DNA of 64,000 nucleotides. Source: Geobacteraceae bacterium (GTDB lineage Bacteria; Desulfobacterota; Desulfuromonadia; Geobacterales; Pseudopelobacteraceae). The notes under the pieces are model-generated. The model worked only from the letters and a program-made list of their open reading frames with translations, was not told where the DNA came from and made no database searches. Each line of letters opens with the position of its first letter. Positions within the stretch are counted from its first letter, which is position 1. The DNA lies in NCBI GenBank assembly GCA_027404165.1, contig DAHZCG010000009.1, positions 46,015 to 110,014 of the forward strand, read 5' to 3'. Below are positions 1-10,725 of this stretch, piece by piece. The position numbers and the translations under genes are program-made.

Positions 1-478
1 CCCAGCCGCTTGCACCCAACAGACGGCAGATCGTATCGCCAATAGCAGCTCCGCGTCCATGCCCGATATGCAGAGGACCGGTGGGGTTAGCGCTGACGAA
101 TTCAACCTGTACTTTTTGGCAAGCGCCGGTTGCAGTACGCCCGAAAGCACCACCCTGCGTCTCAATCTCAAGCAGAGCCTGGTGCCATGCGGACGGGGCA
201 ACAAAGAAATTTATGAAGCCCGGGCCGGCGATTTCGCAGGTGGATAGCAGGCCATTGCCATTGCCGATATGCCTGATGATAATCTCGGCGACTTGACGGG
301 GTGCTTTGCGCTCAGCCTTGGCAGCCTGCATGGCGATATTGCAGGAGAAGTCACCATGATCTGGGTTGACTGGGGTACCGACAATGACAGCAGGAAAGGG
401 TGAGGCAACGAGTTCTTCTGCGGCTGCAGCGGCAAGTAAAGCGGTTTCAACGAGGGCGGCTATTCTCTGACGCATCAT
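1..478 (-). CDS. argS: Arginyl-tRNA synthetase, N-terminal part (runs off the left edge)
   Basis: Charges tRNA-Arg with arginine in the cytoplasm. The minus-strand frame is open from an ATG at 478 (a second ATG follows at 475) to the window edge, giving about 159 residues. It reads as the N-terminal Arg-S domain followed by the class I signature VEFVSANPTGPLHIGHGRG, which contains the HIGH motif and is typical of ArgRS. An AAGGA sequence lies about 12 bases upstream of the first ATG, a little far. The C-terminal two thirds, including the KMSKS loop, lie outside the window. The next gene downstream of its start, on the same strand, is the ftsB-like gene, so the order is ftsB then argS after a gap of about 200 bases. 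Confidence 0.93.
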   Translation of the reverse strand, partial: MMRQRIAALVETALLAAAAAEELVASPFPAVIVGTPVNPDHGDFSCNIAMQAAKAERKAPRQVAEIIIRHIGNGNGLLSTCEIAGPGFINFFVAPSAWHQALLEIETQGGAFGRTATGACQKVQVEFVSANPTGPLHIGHGRGAAIGDTICRLLGASGW

Positions 479-685
479 ATTAATCAGTATTCCTTAGTAA
501 CTTCATATAATGTACTTTTCCTGTTTACCAGGGCTACATTCTGACGATTATCGGTATCCTCGCCGGTGTCTCTAATGCTGACAGACGGGATAAACACGGG
601 CAACGCGCCCTACTGTCGCTGGCGTAACAGCGCTTGCTACAGTTTCACACCAGACACTGACGGCTCAATTGTGTGGTGACATGGG

Positions 686-988
686 CTACTTATCCTGTTT
701 CTTTTCCTGGGGAAACTGATAAATGACCTCGTTGCTGCGAACCAGACCAAAGTCTTTACGGGCAATACTTTCAAGGTAGCGGCGGTCGGTTTTCAACGCG
801 ACGATTTCCAACTTCAGCTTTTCATTTTCAGCTTTTGTATCTGACAGGCGGGCATTAATTCTGCCCATATCATGCCTCAACTCGTAGATACGCAACAGAC
901 CTTTGTCACCGAACACAGTGAAAAACAAGATGAAGGCTATACACCCAGCCGGAATAACATACATCCTTTTCTGGAAAGGTAATTTCAC
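686..988 (-). CDS. ftsB: FtsB/DivIC-type septum formation initiator
   Basis: Small bitopic cell-division protein of the FtsB/DivIC family, which bridges FtsL and FtsQ in the divisome. About 100 residues: a short basic N-terminus, one membrane segment (about residues 9-26), then a leucine- and charge-rich coiled coil and a C-terminal stretch with the family-like ESIARKDFGLVRSNEVIY. I place the start at the GTG at 988, because an AGGGG ribosome-binding site lies 7 bases upstream and the preceding gene ends at 993; reading further upstream would overlap that gene heavily. The UDP-sugar genes lie immediately upstream on the same strand, so this may be co-transcribed with them. Confidence 0.85.
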   Translation of the reverse strand: MKLPFQKRMYVIPAGCIAFILFFTVFGDKGLLRIYELRHDMGRINARLSDTKAENEKLKLEIVALKTDRRYLESIARKDFGLVRSNEVIYQFPQEKKQDK

Positions 989-992
989 GTGT

Positions 993-1931
993 TTACCCCT
1001 TGGCGAGGCGGTCAGTAAAATACTTGGCAGTACTCCGGAGGCCGTTTTCCAGATCAATAGCAGGCTTCCACCCCAGCTTCTGAGTTGCCAGCGTGATGTC
1101 GGGACGACGTTGTTTCGGATCGTCCTGCGGCAACGGATTGTAAATAATTCCAGATTTCGATCCGGTTATTGTAATTATTTTTTCGGCAAACTCAAGTATT
1201 GTGTTTTCCACCGGGTTGCCCAAATTAACCGGCCCGATAAAGGTCTGGTCATTCTCCATCATCCTGATCATTCCTTCCACCAAGTCGGAGACAAAACAGA
1301 AAGAACGTGTCTGCGAGCCGTCCCCGTAAACGGTGATATCCTGATTGTGCAAAGCCTGCAGGATGAAGTTGGAAACCACCCGACCGTCATTTTCTGCCAT
1401 GCGCGGACCATAGGTATTGAAGATGCGAATGATGCGGATATCAACTTGATTCTGACGATGGTAGTCCATCATCAGAGTCTCGGCCACCCGCTTGCCTTCA
1501 TCATAGCAGCTGCGGATGCCGATCGAGTTGACGTTGCCCCAGTAATCTTCTTTTTGGGGATGAACCTGAGGGTCGCCATAAACCTCCGAGGTTGAAGCCT
1601 GCAGGATACGGGCTTTAACACGCTTGGCCATACCCAGCATGTTTATGGTGCCCATCACACTGGTCTTGACGGTCTTGACCGGGTTGTACTGGTAGTGCAC
1701 CGGCGAGGCCGGACAGGCCAGATTGTAGATGCGATCAACCTCCAGCAGAATCGGCTCGACGATGTCGTGACGGATGACCTCGAAGCGGTGATTGTCCATC
1801 AGATGGATAATATTGTCCTTGCTGCCGGTGAAGAAGTTGTCGAGGCAGATAACATCGTGACCTTCATGCAACAAGCGTTCGCACAGATGCGATCCGATGA
1901 AGCCGGCACCACCGGTAACCAGAATGCGCAT
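993..1931 (-). CDS. UDP-glucuronate decarboxylase (UDP-xylose synthase), extended SDR
   Basis: Converts UDP-glucuronate to UDP-xylose with an internal NAD+ cycle, in the cytoplasm. 312 residues, the normal length of a soluble bacterial UXS. The N-terminal Rossmann motif [11 protein letters not shown] binds NAD; the SDR catalytic pair appears as YDEGK, with the upstream STSEVYGDP segment supplying the catalytic serine or threonine. The [10 protein letters not shown] segment is characteristic of UXS and related decarboxylases. It begins one base after the stop of the UDP-glucose dehydrogenase gene, so the two make successive steps UDP-Glc to UDP-GlcA to UDP-Xyl. The product feeds surface polysaccharide or LPS. 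A related epimerase is possible, but the neighbour favours UXS. Confidence 0.9.
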   Translation of the reverse strand: MRILVTGGAGFIGSHLCERLLHEGHDVICLDNFFTGSKDNIIHLMDNHRFEVIRHDIVEPILLEVDRIYNLACPASPVHYQYNPVKTVKTSVMGTINMLGMAKRVKARILQASTSEVYGDPQVHPQKEDYWGNVNSIGIRSCYDEGKRVAETLMMDYHRQNQVDIRIIRIFNTYGPRMAENDGRVVSNFILQALHNQDITVYGDGSQTRSFCFVSDLVEGMIRMMENDQTFIGPVNLGNPVENTILEFAEKIITITGSKSGIIYNPLPQDDPKQRRPDITLATQKLGWKPAIDLENGLRSTAKYFTDRLAKG

Positions 1932-1932
1932 A

Positions 1933-3291
1933 CTATTTTACCCCTTCGCAGACACTACCACCGCAACGTCCCAGCGGGATGTAGCGAAAGCCCGCTGTTG
2001 CCATGCGATCCGGCTTGTACAGGTTGCGGCCATCCACGATCAGTGGATTTTTCATGGCTGACTTGATACGCTCGAAATCGGGGTTACGGTACTCGCTCCA
2101 ATCGGTGATGACCACCAGGGCATCGGCATTGTCCAGGATATCATACTGGTTGTGGCTATACGCGATGCGGTCGCCAAATACTTTTTTGGCCTCTTCAATG
2201 GCTTCGGGATCGTGGGCGCGGACGGTGGCGCCTGCCGCCAGCAGCCGTTCGATGATGGTGATGGCTGGGGCTTCACGCATATCGTCGGTACGCGGTTTGA
2301 AGGAGAGCCCCCAGCAGGCGATCGTATGTCCGGCAAGCGGCGGTTCCGTACCCGGAGAACCGAGCGCTTTGACAAGTTTATCGGCCAGGACCTCTTTCTG
2401 GAGCTCGTTGACATCTTCGACCGCTTTGAGCAGCAGAAAATTGTAGTTGGATTCCTCCGCTGTCTTTATCAGGGCCTTGACATCCTTGGGAAAGCAGGAA
2501 CCTCCGTAGCCGGGGCCGGGAAAGAGAAAGTCATAACCGATGCGGGAATCAGAGCCGATGCCTTCGCGCACGGCTGCCACGTCGGCACCCATACGCTCGC
2601 ACAATCCGGCAATCTGGTTCATGAAAGAGATGCGTGTGGCCAGCATGGCATTGGCGGCGTACTTGGTCATCTCGGCACTGCGGATGTCCATGACAATCAT
2701 GCGGTTTTGTTTGCGCATGAAGGGATCGTACAGCTCCTTCATAATCTCGGCGGTACGTACGTTATCGGTACCGATTACAACGCGGTCGGGTTTCATAAAA
2801 TCATCAATGGCCGCGCCTTCCTTGAGAAATTCCGGGTTGGACACCACATCGAATTCCAGGCTAACGCCACGCAGGTCAAGTTCCTGCTGTACGGCGGCCC
2901 GGACCTTGTCGGCAGTGCCGACCGGAACAGTTGATTTATCGACGATGATTTTGTAACCAGTCATGGTACGACCGATCTCGCGGGCAACTCCAAGCACATA
3001 TTTCAGATCTGCGGAACCATCCTCGCCAGGCGGGGTACCAACGGCGATAAAGCTGACCAGCGAGGACTGCACGGCAGAAACGGTATCGGTTGTAAATGCA
3101 AGACGCCCCTCGGCCTGGTTACGCAGTACCATCTCTTTCAGGCCCGGCTCATAAATCGGGATGATGCCCTGTTTAAGACCTTCGATCCTGTTTTCATTGA
3201 TGTCGACGGTAATGACACTGTTGCCGCTTTCGGCAAAACAGGCGGCTGCTACCAGTCCAACGTATCCGGCACCAAAGATACAGATTTTCAT
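1933..3291 (-). CDS. ugd: UDP-glucose 6-dehydrogenase
   Basis: Oxidises UDP-glucose to UDP-glucuronate with two NAD+. 452 residues, full length. The N-terminal GAGYVGLV motif starts the NAD-binding domain; the central dimerisation domain carries the catalytic cysteine in [14 protein letters not shown]; the C-terminal UDP-binding domain includes [16 protein letters not shown]. It is first of a two-gene unit with the UDP-xylose synthase one base downstream. The reading frame starts at an ATG at 3291 about 70 bases after rsmI ends. Nothing is missing or broken. Confidence 0.96.
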   Translation of the reverse strand: MKICIFGAGYVGLVAAACFAESGNSVITVDINENRIEGLKQGIIPIYEPGLKEMVLRNQAEGRLAFTTDTVSAVQSSLVSFIAVGTPPGEDGSADLKYVLGVAREIGRTMTGYKIIVDKSTVPVGTADKVRAAVQQELDLRGVSLEFDVVSNPEFLKEGAAIDDFMKPDRVVIGTDNVRTAEIMKELYDPFMRKQNRMIVMDIRSAEMTKYAANAMLATRISFMNQIAGLCERMGADVAAVREGIGSDSRIGYDFLFPGPGYGGSCFPKDVKALIKTAEESNYNFLLLKAVEDVNELQKEVLADKLVKALGSPGTEPPLAGHTIACWGLSFKPRTDDMREAPAITIIERLLAAGATVRAHDPEAIEEAKKVFGDRIAYSHNQYDILDNADALVVITDWSEYRNPDFERIKSAMKNPLIVDGRNLYKPDRMATAGFRYIPLGRCGGSVCEGVK

Positions 3292-3359
3292 TCAGACACT
3301 CCCAAGGCTGGAATAATGGTACTACATAGCACATTATCCACCTGTAATTCCAGCACTAT

Positions 3360-4205
3360 TTATTCGTTTCCCACGCCATTTGTAAGCCGTAACGCTTCAG
3401 CGTAGGCCTCACTCCTTGAAGTACCTGTAATTAAAGACGCTTTTTTTGCGGCATCCTTAACAGAAAGCCCTTCCTCGTCCAGCAAACGTCGCAGCAAGCC
3501 GTCAAGTGGTTCAGCAACAGCCCGAGCAAGCTCTCCCGGAGCAATCAGAATCACCACCTCACCCCGCACCCTGCCCTGATCAATAGCCGCAGCAATAACT
3601 TCGGAGGCAGTCCCCCGAATGAATTCCTCGTAGATCTTGGTTAACTCGCGAGCCACCACAACCTGACGTTCTCCCATAACCTGGCGGATATCGCGCAAGG
3701 TATCCGCCAGCCTATGAGGAGCCTCGTACAGCAGCAGCGTTCCGGGTAACGCACTCAATTCAGTCAGAAAGGAGCAGCGTTTGCCTTGCCGGGAGGGAGG
3801 GAAACCGGCAAAGGTAAAGCTGTCACTGGGCATTCCCGAACCGGCAAGGGCGGCAATTGCCGCACAGGCACCCGGTATCGGGATAACAGTGATGCCAGCT
3901 GCCACGGCATCACGCACCAGATTGTAGCCTGGGTCTGAGATACAGGGTGTACCGGCATCAGAGATCAGCGCCACGTTTTTGCCCTGCCGCAGGGCATTCA
4001 GGATGCGCTCGCCCTTGAACTGCTGGTTGTGGTCAAAATATGAGGTCAGCGATTTTGAGATATTGAAGTGATTGAGCAATTTCAGCGAATGACGGGTATC
4101 CTCGGCCGCGATCAGATCCACTTCAGTCAGGATGCGGACAGCCCGGTAGGTCATGTCTTCCAGGTTACCGATGGGGGTGGCAACTATGTAGAGGGTGCCG
4201 CTCAT
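3360..4205 (-). CDS. rsmI: 16S rRNA (cytidine-1402-2'-O)-methyltransferase
   Basis: SAM-dependent enzyme that 2'-O-methylates C1402 in the decoding centre of 16S rRNA. 281 residues, standard length, tetrapyrrole-methylase fold. The N-terminus LYIVATPIGNLEDMTYRAV and the ISDAGTPCISDPGYNLV segment are diagnostic of RsmI; the C-terminal segment with SVKDAAKKAS is the usual RsmI tail. It starts one base from the stop codon of the upstream amidase gene, so these two are co-transcribed. Confidence 0.96.
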   Translation of the reverse strand: MSGTLYIVATPIGNLEDMTYRAVRILTEVDLIAAEDTRHSLKLLNHFNISKSLTSYFDHNQQFKGERILNALRQGKNVALISDAGTPCISDPGYNLVRDAVAAGITVIPIPGACAAIAALAGSGMPSDSFTFAGFPPSRQGKRCSFLTELSALPGTLLLYEAPHRLADTLRDIRQVMGERQVVVARELTKIYEEFIRGTASEVIAAAIDQGRVRGEVVILIAPGELARAVAEPLDGLLRRLLDEEGLSVKDAAKKASLITGTSRSEAYAEALRLTNGVGNE

Positions 4206-5465
4206 CTATTTCAGGCTGGAGATGTACCCGCGCACTCCATCCAGGATGCCCTCGGCGGTCATCTCCAGATAAGCCGGGTCTCTCAGACGGGCCTCCTCCT
4301 GCGGATTGCTCACAAAGGCACTTTCCACCAGAATGCTGGGCATGGTGGCCCCCACCAGAACGTAAAAGGGGCCTTGCTTGACTCCCAGATTTTTAACATC
4401 AGCATGCTGCCTGCGGATTTTCTTGTGCAACGCCTTCTGCACCTCTTCCGCCAGGTGGGCCGAGTCATTCAGCTTGTAATTAGCCATCAGGTCGAAAAGG
4501 ATGGCCTGTAACACGCTCACCTTCTCCAGTGATGTGCCATTCTCTTTGGCCGCCAACTGAGCCGTCTTCTCGTTCTTGGCCAGATTGAGGTAATAGGTCT
4601 CAATGCCCGCGGCGTTGCGGTTGGCTGCGGCATTGGCGTGAACCGACAGGAACAGGTCGGCGTTGACCTTATTGGCAATAGCGGTGCGTTCCTCCAGTGG
4701 TATGAAAACATCGCTGGATCGGGTCATGACCACATCCAGTCCCAGCTGATCCTTGAGCAGATCCCGCAATTTGAGGGCAATGGCCAGCACCACATCTTTC
4801 TCCTGCAAGCCAGTGGGACCAATAGCTCCCGGATCATGTCCTCCGTGACCAGGATCGATCACGATCCTGCGGATTTTGGAGATAGCAGACCGTTGCATTG
4901 CTCTGGTTTTCTGCTCGACAACAGCGGGTGTCTGGTGTTTTGGTTCACCAGCCGTTTCCGGGGAACTTGTGAGGGATGGTTCCAGACGGCTGATTTCAAC
5001 GGGACGGTCTCCGCGTACATCGATAATCAGCCGGGTCGGCTCAGAAAGAGAAAACACCTTGAAATCCCTGACATTTTCTGTATCGAGCACCACACGCACT
5101 ACGTCAGCCCTGTATTGCCCAACCCGTGCCCCTTTCAAAAGACCGTCACCGATCGTGATATTTCTGACATCTTTACCAAGCCTGGCATGGTTAATGTCTA
5201 CGTAGACCCTGCCGGGACCGCCTTTACCGAGTTGATGAGCCTCCCAGGTGACGTCCCGGTCCAGCTCCAGCGAGATACGGGTGTAGTCGGGGTTGGACCA
5301 GTGTTTCATCCCGCTCAATAGAGCTGGTGGGCGTAGAAAGGCCGAGGTCTGATCCGCAAAAACCGGCTTTTTTTTAACATTTCTCTTCTTTCCTGCCTGA
5401 GCAGACAGGGGGAGCAACAGACAGATAAGCAGCAAACAGGTTAGCATGCGAAGGGGGCGGGTCAT
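4206..5465 (-). CDS. amiC: N-acetylmuramoyl-L-alanine amidase with AMIN domain
   Basis: Periplasmic zinc amidase that cleaves the amide bond between MurNAc and the stem peptide and acts in daughter-cell separation. I choose the ATG at 5465: AAGGA lies just upstream and it yields a clean signal peptide (hydrophobic LTCLLLICLLLPLSAQA). About 419 residues follow. An AMIN domain (about residues 45-135) targets the septum; the Amidase_3 domain (about 200-415) shows Zn ligands in IDPGHGGHDPG, the downstream glutamate, the SVHANAA histidine and the catalytic glutamate in VESAFVSNP. It sits 28 bases after mutS and abuts rsmI. The gene symbol is by family; AmiA/B/C cannot be told apart here. Confidence 0.9.
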   Translation of the reverse strand: MTRPLRMLTCLLLICLLLPLSAQAGKKRNVKKKPVFADQTSAFLRPPALLSGMKHWSNPDYTRISLELDRDVTWEAHQLGKGGPGRVYVDINHARLGKDVRNITIGDGLLKGARVGQYRADVVRVVLDTENVRDFKVFSLSEPTRLIIDVRGDRPVEISRLEPSLTSSPETAGEPKHQTPAVVEQKTRAMQRSAISKIRRIVIDPGHGGHDPGAIGPTGLQEKDVVLAIALKLRDLLKDQLGLDVVMTRSSDVFIPLEERTAIANKVNADLFLSVHANAAANRNAAGIETYYLNLAKNEKTAQLAAKENGTSLEKVSVLQAILFDLMANYKLNDSAHLAEEVQKALHKKIRRQHADVKNLGVKQGPFYVLVGATMPSILVESAFVSNPQEEARLRDPAYLEMTAEGILDGVRGYISSLK

Positions 5466-5493
5466 GGGTTCCTTATGGCGTAACATGTTACAG

Positions 5494-8106
5494 TCAGGCC
5501 ATTTTTTTGAGTTCATCCAGCAAATTCAATGCTTCCAGTGGTGTCATAGCAGAAATGTTCAGTTTTTTCAAGCGTTGCCGCAACAGATCCTCGCTGGTCT
5601 CAAAAAGGGAAAACTGGGATGGCGATTCACGCAGCGGCTGTTTGCGGCCTTTGGCCAGTCGTGGTGCACCTTCCTCGAATTCACCGCTTTCCAGATTGTG
5701 TAATATTTCCTTGGCACGCTCGATTACGTCGGCCGGCATGCCGGCCAAACGGGCGACCTGGATACCGTAGGAGTGAGAGGCGCCACCGGGGATGATGGTG
5801 CGCAGGAAGATAACCTGGTCGTTCCATTCCCTGACCGCCACGGTAAAGTTTTTGATTCGCTCCCGCGTTGCCGATAGCTCGGTCAGCTCGTGGTAGTGGG
5901 TAGCAAACAGGGTCCGAGCCCGGCAGGTGGGGACGTCGTGAATGTATTCGGCCACGGCCCAGGCAATGGACACGCCGTCAAAGGTGGAGGTCCCCCGGCC
6001 GATCTCGTCCATGATGATCAGACTGCGGGGTGTGGCATTGCGCAGAATACTGGCCGCTTCCATCATCTCCAGCATGAAGGTGGATTGACCTCGGGCCAGG
6101 TTGTCTCCGGCGCCGACCCGGGTGAAGATACGGTCGACGATCCCGATCCGGGCCGTAGCAGCCGGGACGAAGCTGCCGACCTGGGACATCAGGGTGATCA
6201 GGGCCACCTGACGCATATAGGTAGATTTACCGGCCATATTGGGGCCGGTGATCATCAGGAGCTGGTTATCGGCAGCATCCAGGAGGGTGTCGTTGGGGAC
6301 AAAGCGCTCACCCAATTTCATGCCTTCGATGACCGGGTGGCGGCCGTCTGTTATCTCGATAATGTCCGATTCATCCACCATGGGTTTGCAGTAGTTGCGT
6401 TCATCAGCCACGATTGCCAGCGCAATGAGCACATCCAGGGAGGCCAGCCCGTCGGCGGTGCGACAGATGCGCTCGGAACGGGAGGCAACCTGCTCGCGGA
6501 TACCCTGGAACAGGCTGTACTCGAGCTCGCAGATACGATCCTCGGCCCCCAGAACCTTTTCCTCGTAATTTTTCAGTTCTTCGGTGATATACCGTTCGGC
6601 ATTGGCCAGGGTCTGGCGGCGGACGTAATCGGCCGGAACGTTGGCCAGATTGCTTTTGGTGATCTCAATCGAGTAACCGAAGACCCGGTTGTATCGAATC
6701 TTGAGGGTAGAGATCCCGGTGCGGGCACGTTCCTGGGCCTCCAAGCGGGCGATGAACCCCTTGCCCTCGCTGCTGATAGCACGGAGTTCGTCCAACTCGG
6801 GGTTGTAACCAGGGGCGATGAGGCCCCCCTCGCGCAGCGAGAATGGCGGGGTTTCTACTACGCCGCGCCCGATCAGCTCGCGGATGTCGTCCAGCGGATC
6901 GATGGAGGTTGATAATCTTCGCAGCAGCGTACTTTGCAATGTCGTGAACTGCTCCAGTACGACCGGAAGCTGCTGCAGAGAGTCGTACAGAGCCCGCAGA
7001 TCGCGTCCGGAGGCCGAGGCCATGCCGATACGGCTGTTGAGCCGTTCCAGATCGGCGACCCCTCTCAGTTGTTCGATGAGCCTGTCGCGGACAGCGGCTG
7101 CTTCCAGAAACTCCTGCACCGCATCCAGGCGCTGGCGGATCGCTTCCAGGTCAACCAGTGGGTAGTTGAGCCACTGCTTCAGGCGGCGGGCCCCCATGGC
7201 GGTAGAGGTTTTATCCAGGCAACCCAGCAAGGAACCGGCCTTTCTGCCCTCGGCCATGGTGGCGGTAATCTCCAGATTGCGGCGAGTGGCCGGATCAAGG
7301 GCCAGATGCTCAGAGCGCTGGTAGACGCGGATATCCCGGATGTGCGGAATAGCAGACTTGCGGTTTTCCCGCAGATAGTACAGGGCGGCGCCAGCCGCCA
7401 TCAGACCGGCCGGCATGCCGTCCAGCCCCAATGCCTCCGCTGAGGCTGCGCCGAACTGGCCGCAGAGCAGTGACGTAGCATAATCGCGCTCATAGACCCA
7501 TGCGGGTGCGCGGGATACCATTCGTTCCGCCAGCAGCCCCCGCAACTCAACGGCCACATTATCCAGCTCCAGACCATCGCTCAGCAGTATCTCCCGCGGG
7601 CTGACACAGACAAGCTCCGCAGCAGCAGCCCCGCTGCCGGTCAGCTCGGTGACGCGGAATTCACCGGTGGAGAGGTCCAGCCAGGCTACGCCCCATTGTT
7701 CACCGGTTCCCTGGCAGATGGCCAGCAGGTAATTGTTTTCGTCCGGTAGCAGGCTCTCAGCCTCGATCAGCAGACCGGGGGTGATGACCCTGACCACCTC
7801 GCGCCGCACGATGCCCTTGGCCTGCTTGGGGTCTTCGACCTGTTCACAGATGGCCACCTTGTGACCGGTCTCGATCAGTTTTGCTATGTAGGGGGTGACG
7901 GAATGGTAGGGCACCCCGCAGAAGGGGATTTCATCGCCGCTCCCCTTGTTGCGGGAGGTGAGGGTGATATCGAGGATGCGTGAGGCCAACAGGGCATCGT
8001 CCAGAAACATTTCGTAAAAGTCGCCCATGCGGAAAAAGAGGATCGCATCGGGATAACCCGCTTTGATCTCCAGGTATTGGCGCATCATGGGAGTCTGTTC
8101 AGCCAT
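5494..8106 (-). CDS. mutS: DNA mismatch repair ATPase MutS
   Basis: Recognises mispaired bases and small loops, and recruits MutL. 870 residues, full length. Domain order is standard: mismatch-binding domain I with the Phe-x-Glu motif in [11 protein letters not shown] near residue 35, connector, lever/clamp, and the ATPase with Walker [11 protein letters not shown] and Walker [17 protein letters not shown]. The C-terminal helix-turn-helix dimerisation part is present. It is the first gene of the minus-strand run mutS-amidase-rsmI, with a 28-base spacer to the amidase. The upstream 190-base gap separates it from the divergent sensor-kinase gene and should hold both promoters. Confidence 0.98.
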   Translation of the reverse strand: MAEQTPMMRQYLEIKAGYPDAILFFRMGDFYEMFLDDALLASRILDITLTSRNKGSGDEIPFCGVPYHSVTPYIAKLIETGHKVAICEQVEDPKQAKGIVRREVVRVITPGLLIEAESLLPDENNYLLAICQGTGEQWGVAWLDLSTGEFRVTELTGSGAAAAELVCVSPREILLSDGLELDNVAVELRGLLAERMVSRAPAWVYERDYATSLLCGQFGAASAEALGLDGMPAGLMAAGAALYYLRENRKSAIPHIRDIRVYQRSEHLALDPATRRNLEITATMAEGRKAGSLLGCLDKTSTAMGARRLKQWLNYPLVDLEAIRQRLDAVQEFLEAAAVRDRLIEQLRGVADLERLNSRIGMASASGRDLRALYDSLQQLPVVLEQFTTLQSTLLRRLSTSIDPLDDIRELIGRGVVETPPFSLREGGLIAPGYNPELDELRAISSEGKGFIARLEAQERARTGISTLKIRYNRVFGYSIEITKSNLANVPADYVRRQTLANAERYITEELKNYEEKVLGAEDRICELEYSLFQGIREQVASRSERICRTADGLASLDVLIALAIVADERNYCKPMVDESDIIEITDGRHPVIEGMKLGERFVPNDTLLDAADNQLLMITGPNMAGKSTYMRQVALITLMSQVGSFVPAATARIGIVDRIFTRVGAGDNLARGQSTFMLEMMEAASILRNATPRSLIIMDEIGRGTSTFDGVSIAWAVAEYIHDVPTCRARTLFATHYHELTELSATRERIKNFTVAVREWNDQVIFLRTIIPGGASHSYGIQVARLAGMPADVIERAKEILHNLESGEFEEGAPRLAKGRKQPLRESPSQFSLFETSEDLLRQRLKKLNISAMTPLEALNLLDELKKMA

Positions 8107-8298
8107 CGTGTGTGTACCTAGTCAGGGATAAATTTACTACGTGGTTGTAGCACAGGGATGCCAGCGTTTCAAGGTGTTGCGCGACACCCCCCTTCGAACA
8201 TAGCGCAGCTGCTTGTGAAATCAACAATCCATGATATTATGAATGATTCGCAATCCGCGCTGGTTGGAGCGTGGTCATAACACCCGACAGGAACCGGC

Positions 8299-10725
8299 AT
8301 GAACCTGAAGAGTAAAATTGTCAGCATAATCATTGTTGTTATCTTGATATTAACCGCCGTGTTCGGCTATTTCATGAAAACGGCCGTGTACGCATCCCTT
8401 GAAGAAGAGATTGACCGGCGAGCTCTCGCCATCGGCAAACACTTTGCCGAATTGTCAGCAGAGGCCGAGCTTACCGGCAGCACATCCGTCCTGAAGACCC
8501 ACCTGGCTGACTACATTGCGACGGAAAGCTACCTTGCCTATATTGTCATTATTGACGGCAACGACCAGATTCAAGCCGACACCTTCCGTGAGTCCATCCC
8601 CCCAGAAATTCTGGCCGTCATCAAGATGAGCAACAGCTCCAAATCCATGCACATCTTCCGCCGTTCCGACGGCGTCGAACTGGAAGACTTCTCCGTTAGA
8701 ATCGGAACCGGGCTAGAGGGAATCGTTCATATCGGGATCTATGAAACGAAAGTCACTGGCGCTATTAACCGCCTCATGCTCAGGCTGACACCGTACCTGC
8801 TGGCTGTGATTCTGGCCGGAATACTTATAGCGTTCCTGCTGGCCAGTGCGATTACCCGTCCGCTCCAGATATTGTCGGATGGTGTCAAACGGGTCACCCG
8901 CGGCGACCTGGATTTCCTGATCAATGTCAGGACGTACGACGAGATCGGACAACTGGCAGAAGCGTTTAACCTGATGACCGGCAACCTGCGGGAAAGCACC
9001 GTGTCGCGTGAATTCATGGAAAAGCTCGTCAATACCATGAATGACGTGGTGGTGGTGATCTCTTCGGAGGGTGTCGTCATGAGCGTCAACCGGGCCTATT
9101 ACGAACTATTGGGCCCTGTTCAGTCCGAGGTTATCGGGCGGAGGATAGATGAGTTAGATCCGAACGAGACGCCGGCCAGGATGTTTGCCGCCTATGAGCG
9201 GTCGCTGATTGACGGTCACATGCAGGGGATCGAAAGTGTGTGCTTCTCGGTAACCGGAGAGCAGATTCCGCTGCTGCTGTCGCTTGCCGTCATGCGGGAC
9301 GAAGCTGGCGCACCCCAGGCAATAATCTGCGCCGCCCAGGATATCAGTGCCATCAAAAAGGTTCAGCTGGAGCTGCACAACAAACAGGTGGAACTGGAAA
9401 CTCTCAACCAGCAACTGGAGGACCAGGTCGCCTCGCGCACAGCCGAACTGGCCATCAACAACGAGGGCTTGCGGGCCGAGGTGGCAGAACGCATGCGCAC
9501 CGCCGAGGAACTGGCAAAAGCCCTCGATACCGCGCAAGCGGCCAGCCGGGCAAAAACCGAATTCCTGGCCAATATGAGCCACGAAATGCGAACACCGCTG
9601 AATTCGATCATCGGTGGTGCAGAGTATCTCGAATTTGCCGGGCTCACACCGGACCAGCAGCGCTGTCTGGAGATGATCCGCCGGTCAGGCGACAGCCTGC
9701 TGCTGCTGGTAAATGACCTGATTGACCTTTCGCGGATTGAGGCTGGCCAGTTTGAATTACTCCATAATGAGTTCAACCTGGCCGATACACTGGAAACAGT
9801 CGCCCGCATGTTAAGCCTGGAGGCAAATCGAAAACAGCTTGATTTTTCGCTGCAAATGTCTCCAGACCTGCCTCAGGTTGTGATCGGCGACCAGGCCAGG
9901 CTGCAACAGATCCTGGTAAACCTGCTTGCAAATGCCATCAAATTTACCGGCAATGGCGGCACTGTTACCGTATCGGCTCAAACAGGCCACGTTGAGGATG
10001 GTTCCGTACAGGTTACGTTTGTGGTTCGCGATACGGGCATCGGCATCGAAGCCAACAAAATCGACATGATCTTCGAAACCTTTGCCCAGGCGGATTCTTC
10101 CATTACCAGACGCTTTGGCGGAAGTGGCCTTGGTCTTGCCATCAGCCGGCGGCTGGTGGAAACCATGGGGGGCGCTTTCCAGGTGGAGAGTGTGCCGGGT
10201 ATCGGAAGCTCATTTGCTTTTTCGATCAGGTTTGCGCTGCCCGGATGCAGCCAGCTTGTGGCACCGCAGAGTACAACCGGAGCAGCAACCAGAGAAACAA
10301 GCGACTATTGTACCATCGAAGAACAGCCAGCGACTGGTCCACCGCACATACTCCTCGTGGATGATTCGCTTGAAAACCGGGAGCTCATGCGGCTTCTTCT
10401 GTCACGCCAGCCTCTGATACTAGATGAAGCCTATAACGGCCGCGAGGCTGTAGACCTGTTTGAACAGAATAACTATGCATTGATACTGATGGATATCCAG
10501 ATGCCGATCATGGACGGGTATACCGCTACCCGAATGATGCGCAGGATCGAAGAACGCCGCTTGCGGCGCCGGACACCGATCGTGGCGCTGACCGCTCATG
10601 CCTATGAAGCGGACATTCGCCGATGCATAGAAGCCGGGTGTGATGATCACATTGCAAAGCCGTTCAAAAAAAAGGTTCTCTTGCAGTGCTTGGCCCGTCA
10701 TATCCGGGGGATTGAGCATGGATAG
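8299..10725 (+). CDS. Hybrid sensor histidine kinase / response regulator
   Basis: Membrane-bound phosphorelay sensor of 808 residues. Order: membrane helix (about 8-27), a periplasmic sensing region (about 30-160), second membrane helix (about 165-185), HAMP (about 186-240), PAS (about 248-365), a coiled-coil linker, HisKA with H428 in SHEMRTPLN, HATPase_c with N, G1 and G2 boxes (NLLANAIKF, DTGIGIEANK, GGSGLGLA), then a receiver domain with the phospho-acceptor D732 in LMDIQMP and the conserved lysine in AKPFKKK. It overlaps the following HPt gene by 8 bases, so the phosphate path His to Asp to HPt His is encoded together. The signal and final response regulator are not visible here. Confidence 0.93.
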   Translation: MNLKSKIVSIIIVVILILTAVFGYFMKTAVYASLEEEIDRRALAIGKHFAELSAEAELTGSTSVLKTHLADYIATESYLAYIVIIDGNDQIQADTFRESIPPEILAVIKMSNSSKSMHIFRRSDGVELEDFSVRIGTGLEGIVHIGIYETKVTGAINRLMLRLTPYLLAVILAGILIAFLLASAITRPLQILSDGVKRVTRGDLDFLINVRTYDEIGQLAEAFNLMTGNLRESTVSREFMEKLVNTMNDVVVVISSEGVVMSVNRAYYELLGPVQSEVIGRRIDELDPNETPARMFAAYERSLIDGHMQGIESVCFSVTGEQIPLLLSLAVMRDEAGAPQAIICAAQDISAIKKVQLELHNKQVELETLNQQLEDQVASRTAELAINNEGLRAEVAERMRTAEELAKALDTAQAASRAKTEFLANMSHEMRTPLNSIIGGAEYLEFAGLTPDQQRCLEMIRRSGDSLLLLVNDLIDLSRIEAGQFELLHNEFNLADTLETVARMLSLEANRKQLDFSLQMSPDLPQVVIGDQARLQQILVNLLANAIKFTGNGGTVTVSAQTGHVEDGSVQVTFVVRDTGIGIEANKIDMIFETFAQADSSITRRFGGSGLGLAISRRLVETMGGAFQVESVPGIGSSFAFSIRFALPGCSQLVAPQSTTGAATRETSDYCTIEEQPATGPPHILLVDDSLENRELMRLLLSRQPLILDEAYNGREAVDLFEQNNYALILMDIQMPIMDGYTATRMMRRIEERRLRRRTPIVALTAHAYEADIRRCIEAGCDDHIAKPFKKKVLLQCLARHIRGIEHG

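Noticed and set aside
2152..2934. A 260-codon open frame on the plus strand
   Set aside because: Antisense to the UDP-glucose dehydrogenase gene, with no recognisable motif.
5890..6912. A 340-codon open frame on the plus strand
   Set aside because: It lies wholly inside mutS on the opposite strand, has no family resemblance and no ribosome-binding site; a shadow frame.
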